From NCBI GenBank assembly GCA_021776825.1, contig JAJFFG010000004.1:62001-126000 (forward strand): a DNA stretch of 64,000 nucleotides. Direction: 5' to 3'. Shown in pieces: positions 57,710 through 64,000 of this stretch. Source of the DNA: Planctomycetota bacterium. GTDB lineage: Bacteria; Planctomycetota; JAJSAM01; JAJVHW01. The translations under genes were made by a program, and so were the position numbers. The notes beneath the pieces were generated by a model. That model made no database searches and was not told the DNA's origin. It saw only the letters and a program-made list of their open reading frames with translations. Position 1 is the first letter of the stretch, and every line of letters starts with the position of its first letter.

Positions 57710-59107
57710 GTGCGTCGCCTCCTCGGCTCGATCGACCCGCTGCGGATCGCGCTCGGACTGCTTGCGGTCGGGGCCGCCTCGTCGTGCTCCGGCGCCATCG
57801 GAACGGCTGGTCCCTACGACGTCGTGCTCGTCACGATCGACACGACGCGCGCCGATCACCTCTCGCTCTACGGCTACCACCGTCCGACGAGCCCGGCCAT
57901 CGATGCGCTCGCTGCCCAGGGCGCCGTCTGCCTCGATGCCTGGTCGCAGGCGCCGAACACGTGCCCGTCGATCACGTCGGCGCTCACGTCGCGTCGCGCG
58001 CCGATCACACTCGTCCGCGGCAACCCGGAGCACCTGGATGCCGGTGTTCCGACGATCGGGCGCGTTGCCGGCGAGGCCGGCTGGCGCACGGGAGCGTTCG
58101 TGTCGTCGGCGCTGCTCTGGAAGAAGGAGACGAGCCTCCACCCGGGGTTCGACGTCTACGACGACACGATGACGGACCCCTGCTGGGGGCACGAGAACGC
58201 GCAGCGCGTGGCGCGAAAGACGATCGACGCCGCGCTGGCTTGGCGGGCCCAGGACGACGGCCGTCCGTCGTTCACGTGGATCCATCTCTACGATCCGCAC
58301 GGCCCCTACAGCGCTCCCGAGCCGACGCCCGACCTCGACGCCAGCGAGCCGCTGCTCCCGCCCAGCGTCGATCTCGCGACGTGGCGCGGAGCGAAGCGCA
58401 TCCCGAAGTATCTCCGCGTTCCGGGGCTCGTGACTCCGGCGGACTTCGCCGACGCGTACGACCGCGAGATCCGGTACGCCGACGACCAACTCGGACGCCT
58501 GTTCGACACGCTTGATCTGTCCCGCACCGTCGTCGCGATCCACGCTGACCACGGCGAGGCGCTCGGCGAGGACGCCTACTGGTTTCGTCACGGCAACCTG
58601 CTCCACGATCCGGCGCTGCGTATCCCCATGGTGATCGTCGGGCCTGGCGTACCCGCCGGGCGTCGCGTCGCGTCGCGCGTTCGCAATCTCGATCTGGCGC
58701 CCACCGTGGCCGCGCTGGCAGGTCTCCCGCCGATACCGGACGCCGAGGGACGCGACCTGTCGTCCCTGCTCGCCGATCCCGACGAGGAGCCCGCACCGGT
58801 GGCGTTCGTCGCCGAGGGCCGACGACGCGAGATCGTGAAGGACGACACGGGGATCGACGTGCGCTGGAAGTTGCGCTACGTGGACTCCGCGGGCATCGAC
58901 GTCCTGTGGTGGCCCGCCGTCGACGAACGCCGCGTCGCCGCTGGGACGCCACGCGACGTCGTCACGGCGATGGACTCGATGTGGCGCTGGCTGAAGGCAC
59001 CGAAAGCCGACGATGGGCCGGATGCGGTCGACCCCGACACGGAGGCCGCGCTGCGAGGTCTCGGATACACCGCGCCGTCCGAGACGACGACGCCGACTCC
59101 CCGATGA
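57710..59107 (+). CDS. Sulfatase/alkaline phosphatase-superfamily lipoprotein
   Basis: The 465-aa protein starts at GTG 57710. A signal with lipobox-like LAVGAASSCSG ends near residue 25. The alkaline-phosphatase fold shows DVVLVTIDTTRADHLSLYGY (metal Asp, about 41) and HADHGEALGEDAYW (DHG, about 280). The nucleophile position reads NTCPSITSA (about 82-90): Thr stands where Cys/Ser is modified in true sulfatases (CxPSR), so formylglycine chemistry is unlikely. It more resembles phosphotransferases or non-sulfatase hydrolases. Confidence 0.8.
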   Translation: MRRLLGSIDPLRIALGLLAVGAASSCSGAIGTAGPYDVVLVTIDTTRADHLSLYGYHRPTSPAIDALAAQGAVCLDAWSQAPNTCPSITSALTSRRAPITLVRGNPEHLDAGVPTIGRVAGEAGWRTGAFVSSALLWKKETSLHPGFDVYDDTMTDPCWGHENAQRVARKTIDAALAWRAQDDGRPSFTWIHLYDPHGPYSAPEPTPDLDASEPLLPPSVDLATWRGAKRIPKYLRVPGLVTPADFADAYDREIRYADDQLGRLFDTLDLSRTVVAIHADHGEALGEDAYWFRHGNLLHDPALRIPMVIVGPGVPAGRRVASRVRNLDLAPTVAALAGLPPIPDAEGRDLSSLLADPDEEPAPVAFVAEGRRREIVKDDTGIDVRWKLRYVDSAGIDVLWWPAVDERRVAAGTPRDVVTAMDSMWRWLKAPKADDGPDAVDPDTEAALRGLGYTAPSETTTPTPR

Positions 59108-59226
59108 GCCGGTCGCGCGATGACCTGGCCCCGGATGACCTGGCCCCGATGGACCCGACGGGGAACTGGCCCAACCTGCTGTCGAGGCCTCGTCGGCCTA
59201 CCCGTGGCTCATCGCAGCGTTCGTGA
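59104..59226 (+). pseudogene. Possible frameshifted CcmD-like small gene
   Basis: ATG 59104 overlaps the sulfatase stop (ATGA). The first frame reads MSRSRDDLAPDDLAPMDPTG then NWPNLL, and then turns into RPRRPTRGSSQRS. Two bases later in frame, EASSAYPWLIAAFVTWCVYV follows, a membrane helix like that of CcmD (heme exporter). A 15-bp tandem repeat GATGACCTGGCCCCG (59119-59148) lies in the leader. Losing two bases would join the two parts. A functional gene is doubtful. Confidence 0.3.
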
Positions 59227-59275
59227 CGTGGTGCGTCTACGTGGGGCTGGGACGCCCTGCGCGGCGGGTGGACGG

Positions 59276-59779
59276 CTACTTCTTCGGCTTCGCCGAGATG
59301 ACGTGCTGGAACGCGAGCACGAGCAAGTTCGCGCCGGCGAGCACCATCATCGAGTTCCACGGAGTAGGGCCCTTGTCCGAGCGCATCTTCAGCGCGGCTC
59401 GCGCCGAGTTCTGAGCTTCGACGTCGGCCATCGATGCCGTGTCGCCCCAGTTCACGCCGCCGTCGCGGAACGCGTAGAGGATCACGAGCAGCGCGATCGC
59501 GCAGAGCCCGGTGCGGGCCCACGCGCCCTTCTTGACGGCATCGTTGCGGATGTACGGAGCGAGGACTGCGCAGATCAGCGCGGTCACGGCGAGCACGCGC
59601 GCCGGCGTGCCCATCACCTCGATGACGCGGCCCGCTAGACGCGCAGCACCTTCGATCGAGAGCTGCTCGGGAAGCAGGTCGGGGCACGTGAGCCACGTGA
59701 GCATCGCGCCCACGCCGAACAGCGCTGCGATCGAGAGGACGTGTAGGCCCTCGAAGAGCCCGCCGAGAAATCGGTTCAT
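59276..59779 (-). CDS. DUF4149-like membrane protein
   Basis: The 167-aa protein has four hydrophobic helices, e.g. [36 protein letters not shown] and [13 protein letters not shown], with a soluble loop [20 protein letters not shown] before the last. The pattern fits DUF4149-type proteins, whose function is unknown. Its start overlaps the folE stop by 4 bp, so it is read with folE. Confidence 0.6.
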   Translation of the reverse strand: MNRFLGGLFEGLHVLSIAALFGVGAMLTWLTCPDLLPEQLSIEGAARLAGRVIEVMGTPARVLAVTALICAVLAPYIRNDAVKKGAWARTGLCAIALLVILYAFRDGGVNWGDTASMADVEAQNSARAALKMRSDKGPTPWNSMMVLAGANLLVLAFQHVISAKPKK

Positions 59780-60333
59780 CTGACGAAGTCCAGGAACTCC
59801 ATGCGGGTCCTCGCGTCCTTCCGGAACGTGCCGAGCATGCAGCTCGTCACGGCCTTCGAGTTCTGCTTTTGTACGCCGCGCATCATCATGCAGAGGTGCT
59901 GGGCCTCGACGACCACGCCGACGCCCCGTGGCTTCAGAAGCGTTTCGAGCGCCTGCGCGATCTGGGTCGTCAGCCGCTCCTGCACCTGAAGCCGTCTGGA
60001 GTACATATCGACCAGGCGGGGGATCTTGGACAGCCCGACGATCTTGCCGCGCGGCAGGTACCCGACGTGGGCCTTGCCGAAGAACGGCACCATGTGGTGT
60101 TCGCAGAGGCTGTAGAGCTCGATGTCCTTCACGACGACCATCTCGTCGGTGGCGTCGCTGAAGACCGCGGCGTTCAGCACGTCGCCGGGCTCCTGGCCGT
60201 AGCCGTTCGTGAAGAACCGCATCGCCTTCGCGACGCGTTCGGGCGTCTTCACCAGACCCTCGCGCGCAGGATCCTCCCCGAGCTCCGAGAGCATCTTCGA
60301 GACGAGGGGCGCGATGGGGTCGGTGTCAGACAT
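59776..60333 (-). CDS. folE: GTP cyclohydrolase I
   Basis: The 185-aa enzyme converts GTP to dihydroneopterin triphosphate, the first step of folate synthesis. Zinc ligands appear in [20 protein letters not shown] (CEHH, about 76-79) and TSCMLGTF (Cys about 164). [40 protein letters not shown] and [18 protein letters not shown] are family motifs. All key residues are intact. Folate supply also supports the FtcD-linked histidine pathway. Confidence 0.95.
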   Translation of the reverse strand: MSDTDPIAPLVSKMLSELGEDPAREGLVKTPERVAKAMRFFTNGYGQEPGDVLNAAVFSDATDEMVVVKDIELYSLCEHHMVPFFGKAHVGYLPRGKIVGLSKIPRLVDMYSRRLQVQERLTTQIAQALETLLKPRGVGVVVEAQHLCMMMRGVQKQNSKAVTSCMLGTFRKDARTRMEFLDFVR

Positions 60334-60400
60334 CCCGGCAACCTACCTGCGCCCCTCTGTCGCGCCACGCTTCGACGCTCGGCCACTCTCGCCCGCTCTC

Positions 60401-60637
60401 GCCCACATCGTTCACGAGGTCGCCACGCCTGACGCACCCGAGCACGCGATCTCCCGCACCGGCGCCGCTTCACAACTGGATCGAAGGTGCGTGCGCGTCT
60501 CCGGCACGAGATCTCACGCACTCGAGCCCGTCAGGGCGCGGTGCGACGTGCGTCCCCGGCACGCACCGCCGTAGATCCCTCGCCGCTCCACGCCCTCGCC
60601 GCGTTCTCGCGACGCCCTCGTGAACGATCCGGGCTAG
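60401..60637. mobile_element. MITE-like inverted-repeat element, copy 4
   Basis: About 237 bp: left end GCCCACATCGTTCACGAGG (from 60401), right end CTCGTGAACGATCCGGGCTA (to 60637), near-complements. The interior shares GAGCACGCGATCTCCCGC and ACGAGATCTCACGCACTCGA with copy 3. It fills the gap between folE and the RNase gene. No coding sequence inside. Confidence 0.65.
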
Positions 60638-60649
60638 GCTCTCGCGCCG

Positions 60650-62719
60650 ATGCCACACGACGTGATTGCGTTCCCCCGTCGCCAGGGGGTGTTCCTGGCC
60701 GCCGTGCTGGGAGAGGAGTCGCGTTCGGGCCGCTCGGCGCTGCTGTCCGTCGAGGCCGAGGACGGCAAGCGCTTCGGGTTTCCGGTGGACGGGATCATCG
60801 CGCGCGTCTCGCGCGACGACGGTCCGCAGCCCGACGAGAAGCCCCGCGAGTGGCTGCGGCGGTTGCGGTCCGGGCTGACGCCCTTCTCCGGCTGGGCAGC
60901 GCTCCATGGCCGACTGGAGGACGGAGCGCTCCTCGACGTCGCGTTGCTCACCGAGGCCGCAGAACTGTCCTCGCCCGACGGCCTGCTCGAGGTCGCGCTC
61001 GGCACCGGCGATGCTGCGCCGTGGTTCCGCCGGGAGCCCGGCGGCTGGCGTGTCGTGCCGATCCAGGACGCGCTGAAGGCGCTGCTCCAGCACAACCAAG
61101 CGCGCTGGGTGGCAGCCGGCGAGGAGGCGGTGCTCACGTGGTGGCGAGCGGGAGGCGCGATGCCGCCCGAGTGGGAAGCCGGTCCGGTCTCAACTGCCGC
61201 GATGCGCCTCGAGCAGGCGAGCTGGATCAGCGAGCCCGACTACGAGCCCGACGTCCCGACGGCTGCGGCGTTCGCGCTCTCCACTGTCGTGGACGCGGCG
61301 CTGCGCGGCCAGGGCGCCGACTACCCCATCGGCGCGGACCTTCCCCGCCGCATGGGGCTCGCGGACGACTTCGATCGACTCTTCGAGGCGCTGGTCGAGC
61401 GCGGCGCACTCGCCGCAGACGCCGATCCCGCGCGTCATCGCGCCGATCTGCACCTCCGCCTCGGTTGGGATGACGTGGCGCTGCCCGAGATCGAGGCGCT
61501 CGCCGCGACGCCCGTGGACAGCGCCGGACGCGAGGACCTCACCGGCCTGTTTACCGTGGCGGTCGACGACGACGACACGCGCGAGGTCGACGACGCCGTC
61601 TCTCTGCGACGCAACGGCGATGCGATCGAACTGTTTGTACACATTGCCGACGTCGCGTCGGCCGTACCGAAGGACAGCGCGCTCGACCTCTCCGTTCGAG
61701 CGCGGGCGGCGTCGCTCTATCTCCCCGGCGACTCCGAGCTCATGTTCCCGGCACCGCTCGTCGTGGATCGGCTCTCGCTCACCGAGGGAGCCGGACGAGC
61801 CGCCCTGACCGCCGTGTTCCGCATCGGCGCCGACGGCATGCTCGACCTCGTCCGTTTCGTGCGTTCCCTGGTGAGTCTCGACCGCCGCGTGGACTACCCG
61901 GGGACTCGTGACGTGGCGGCGCTGGCGGCGTCCGCAGCGGACGGCCAGGTGCTGGTCGACGTCGCGCGCGCGCTGCTCGAGCGTCGGCTGGCCGCCGGCG
62001 CGCGGGTCCTGCGGGTTCCGGGCTTCAAGGTCACGGCGACGCCCGACGGACCGCAGCTCGGGACGCGTCTCCAGGACACTCCCGGTGACCTCGTCGTGAG
62101 CGAGACCATGGTGCTCACGAACACCGCGGCGGCGGAGCGGATGGCGGCGGCGGGCGCGCCCGCGCTCTACCGGGCGCAGGGTTCGGGCATCCCCGGCGGA
62201 CGGGCCCTCCCGGCAGAGGACGATCCGCTCTACGCGCTGCTCGTGCGCCGGACGTTCGCGCCGACCGAGGTCAGGACCGAGCCGCGTCCGCACGCCGGGA
62301 TCGGTGCGGAGGCCTACGCCCAGTGCACGTCGCCCATGCGGCGCTACGCGGACCTCGTCAATCAGCGTCAACTGCTGGCCGTCGTCGATGGCACGACCCC
62401 GCCGCATGATGGCGAGGAGTTGACGGCGCTCGGCCCCGCGCTCCTCGAACGCGAGCGTCGTGTGCGCCGCGCGTCCGACGGCCGGACGCAGCGCATCGTC
62501 GCGGGTGTGTTCCAGGAGCGTGTGGGGCAGACGTTGCGCGGCATCCTGTCGCGCATGCCGAAGCGCGGGCTCGGTTCCGTCTGGGTCCCCGAACTCTGTC
62601 GCGAGCTCCCGCTGCGCGCGCAGAAGGGTTGGCGCGGACCGCCGGTGGGAACCGAGACGGACTGGCGCATCTCCGCGGTGGCTCCGCTCCGTGGCCGCGT
62701 CGAGCTGGCTCCCGCGTAG
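60650..62719 (+). CDS. RNase II/R-family exoribonuclease
   Basis: The 689-aa protein has the RNB catalytic domain in its centre: AVDDDDTREVDDAVSLRRNG (metal-binding aspartates, about 306) and AYAQCTSPMRRYADLVNQRQ (about 557-576). VHIADVASAVPKDSALD and YLPGDSELMFPAPLVVDRLS match the RNB fold. The N-terminal ~290 residues are not the usual cold-shock domains and contain a helical module. The C-terminal OB-like region is short. It degrades RNA 3' to 5'; the exact subtype (RNase II, R or a shorter relative) cannot be fixed. Confidence 0.88.
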   Translation: MPHDVIAFPRRQGVFLAAVLGEESRSGRSALLSVEAEDGKRFGFPVDGIIARVSRDDGPQPDEKPREWLRRLRSGLTPFSGWAALHGRLEDGALLDVALLTEAAELSSPDGLLEVALGTGDAAPWFRREPGGWRVVPIQDALKALLQHNQARWVAAGEEAVLTWWRAGGAMPPEWEAGPVSTAAMRLEQASWISEPDYEPDVPTAAAFALSTVVDAALRGQGADYPIGADLPRRMGLADDFDRLFEALVERGALAADADPARHRADLHLRLGWDDVALPEIEALAATPVDSAGREDLTGLFTVAVDDDDTREVDDAVSLRRNGDAIELFVHIADVASAVPKDSALDLSVRARAASLYLPGDSELMFPAPLVVDRLSLTEGAGRAALTAVFRIGADGMLDLVRFVRSLVSLDRRVDYPGTRDVAALAASAADGQVLVDVARALLERRLAAGARVLRVPGFKVTATPDGPQLGTRLQDTPGDLVVSETMVLTNTAAAERMAAAGAPALYRAQGSGIPGGRALPAEDDPLYALLVRRTFAPTEVRTEPRPHAGIGAEAYAQCTSPMRRYADLVNQRQLLAVVDGTTPPHDGEELTALGPALLERERRVRRASDGRTQRIVAGVFQERVGQTLRGILSRMPKRGLGSVWVPELCRELPLRAQKGWRGPPVGTETDWRISAVAPLRGRVELAPA

Positions 62720-62743
62720 CCTCCGCGGATGTAGACTGCGCGC

Positions 62744-63754
62744 ATGCTGCGACTCCGTTCCCTCTGCGCCGCGCTCGTCATGGGGCTCCTCGTCGCGCTC
62801 CCCGCTGCGGCCGACATCGTCGATCGCCTCGACCAGAAGGCGCCCGAGGTCGCGTGCACGAAGTGGTGGAACGGCAAGTCGCCGAAGATCGCGAAACTCG
62901 GCGGTGTCGTGCTCCTGCACGTCCACAACCCCACGAAGATCACGTCGAAGGCGTTCGAGGGGAAGCTGAAGGAGTGGCACGGCGAGCAGGCCGGCAAGTC
63001 GTTCCAGATGATCGAGATCCTCGTGGATTGCACCGAGGCGGATGCGCAGGACTACGTCGATCGCAGCCGCGCCACCTGGCTCGTCGGATACGACGGCAAG
63101 GGGTCCTCCGCATTTGCCTACCCAGGGAACTCCGTCCCGCGGACGTACCTGATCGGGCCGGACGGCGTCGTCGTCTGGCACGCGCACATCGGCGCGCTGA
63201 AGGATGAGTTCCTCGATGCGCAGTACGCGCGTGTCGGGTACTACTCCAAGGACGTGCCGCGCAAGTGCAAGGCGCTCGCCAAAGCCGCGCGCGAACTGCG
63301 CTTCGGCGCGGCCGTGAAGGAAGCCGACAAGCTCCTCGCGAACGCGAGAGCGACCGACGAGGAGAAGGCCCTCGCCGAGTCGGTCAAGGCCGAGGTCGCG
63401 CGCTACCACGCACTGCAGATGAAGGTCGTTCGCTCGCTCGAGAAGGAGCTCGACTGGGGCATCGTCAGTCGGCGTGTCGAACGCATGCGGACGATCTACA
63501 AGGGCACGGATCTCGCAGACGATGTCGAGAAGAAGTGGGAGCAGCTCGAGGCCAATCCCCGCGTCGCGTACGTCGCGGAGAAGGAGCGACTGCTCGACCT
63601 GATCATCGACAAGACGAACACCGCCAAGAAGGGCGACGTCGAGTCGGCGCTGCGCGAACTGAAGTCGTTCGTCGCGAGCTACCAGAACATGAAGCCCGCC
63701 GAGAAGGCGCGACGTTGGATCACGGAGTACGAACGACTCCTCGGGGAGATGTGA
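62744..63754 (+). CDS. Exported thioredoxin-fold protein without CxxC
   Basis: The 336-aa protein has a signal peptide (LCAALVMGLLVALPAAA). A thioredoxin-like domain (about 30-160) includes GGVVLLHVHNPTKITSKAFE where the dithiol usually is, and GNSVPRTYLIGPDGVVVWHA with the cis-Pro. The CxxC is missing, as in the 6.5-7.4 kb protein. The C-terminal half is an Ala/Lys/Glu-rich helical region (RKCKALAKAARELRFG). It is coupled by a 1-base overlap to the next lipoprotein gene. Confidence 0.7.
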   Translation: MLRLRSLCAALVMGLLVALPAAADIVDRLDQKAPEVACTKWWNGKSPKIAKLGGVVLLHVHNPTKITSKAFEGKLKEWHGEQAGKSFQMIEILVDCTEADAQDYVDRSRATWLVGYDGKGSSAFAYPGNSVPRTYLIGPDGVVVWHAHIGALKDEFLDAQYARVGYYSKDVPRKCKALAKAARELRFGAAVKEADKLLANARATDEEKALAESVKAEVARYHALQMKVVRSLEKELDWGIVSRRVERMRTIYKGTDLADDVEKKWEQLEANPRVAYVAEKERLLDLIIDKTNTAKKGDVESALRELKSFVASYQNMKPAEKARRWITEYERLLGEM

Positions 63755-64000
63755 TGCGCACGAAGTCCCTCGCGATCGCTCTGCTGCTCACCCTCACGAT
63801 GGCGTGTCACACGCAGCAGCACGATCCGCCGCAGCCGGTCCCGCCCGTCGATCCGGCGGACCCAGCTGATCCAACGGTCCCAGCCGAGCCAGTTGCGCCA
63901 CAGATCCCGGTGCCGTCTGTCGACGCGTTCTGGCCCGCCGAGATCCAGGTCCCCGAGACGTGGACGTGCGGCGATCTGCCGCCGGTGGGGGAGCGGATCA
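63754..64000 (+). CDS. Lipoprotein, partial at right edge
   Basis: ATG 63754 shares its A with the preceding stop (TGATG). The frame reads MRTKSLAIALLLTLTMACHT, a signal with lipobox TMAC, then a proline-rich linker (PVPPVDPADPADPTVPAEP) and PSVDAFWPAEIQVPETWTC. It runs off the window after 82 codons. The family is not recognised. Confidence 0.6.
   Translation, partial: MRTKSLAIALLLTLTMACHTQQHDPPQPVPPVDPADPADPTVPAEPVAPQIPVPSVDAFWPAEIQVPETWTCGDLPPVGERI

Noticed and set aside
58272..58952. A 226-codon minus-strand ORF over the sulfatase gene
   Set aside because: Antisense shadow with Arg-rich composition; the plus-strand gene has all motifs.
1..64000. tRNA or rRNA genes
   Set aside because: I looked for T-loop (GTTCGA..C) and CCA-end patterns with a matching cloverleaf and found none I could fold; no rRNA segments recognised.

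Overview
The window is about 70% G+C, gene-dense, bacterial chromosomal DNA with many GTG starts and 4-base stop/start overlaps. No rRNA, tRNA, CRISPR array or intact mobile element was found. The mix of genes suggests a free-living, Gram-negative-type bacterium from a deep-branching, high-GC lineage, with Planctomycetota-like the best guess (inference from gene content only, no marker gene seen). The gene content behind this is an isolated GspK, a sulfatase-fold lipoprotein, an exported HEAT/GATase-fold protein, exported thioredoxin-fold proteins without CxxC, FHA and SpoIIE proteins, FtsK with a paralogue, and a mammal-style fused FTCD.

Layout. 0-6.5 kb is an accessory zone with much gene decay. 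It holds a TauA-like lipoprotein cut by the window edge, a transposase relic, an NrtR-type Nudix regulator with an ADP-ribosylglycohydrolase, small membrane proteins, a truncated DUF4291 gene, three gene relics and a ParDE-like toxin-antitoxin pair. 6.5-14.7 kb is a minus-strand cluster: thioredoxin-fold protein, MazG, SpoIIE phosphatase, PgpA, an FtsK-like protein without its motor, and full FtsK. CoaB is divergent from it. 15.7-22.9 kb holds a large DUF4132-like protein, a membrane protein, a VOC protein and three unknown genes. 23.0-27.6 kb is a compact housekeeping operon read aroF-tpiA-secG-yicC-gmk-rpoZ-coaC, in which tpiA through coaC serve central metabolism, secretion, RNA and nucleotide functions.

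28-35.4 kb holds exported proteins, GspK, an ARMT1-like DUF89 protein and a PgsA-like enzyme, and is rich in repeats: two copies of a ~240-bp inverted-repeat element, then a ~1.36-kb imperfect inverted repeat, then a possible small structured transcript with a 12-codon ORF. 35.4-51.1 kb contains the whole histidine-utilisation route on the minus strand (hutH, hutU, hutI, fused ftcD), broken into parts by unrelated genes. 51-64 kb holds exported proteins, two overlapping glycosyltransferases, an FHA protein, RluA, a GNAT protein, a sulfatase-like protein, FolE, an RNase II/R family enzyme and the start of an exported-protein cluster.

Main joint functions. HutH, HutU, HutI and bifunctional FtcD take histidine to glutamate and load one-carbon units on folate. 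CoaB and CoaC, fused in most bacteria, are separate here, 7.5 kb apart. FtsK and its motorless neighbour probably act at the division septum. NrtR and the glycohydrolase point to NAD/ADP-ribose metabolism. The most unusual signals are the motorless FtsK paralogue, the four-copy inverted-repeat element family, the giant inverted repeat with its neighbouring small transcript, and the collision of two ADP-ribose-related gene relics.
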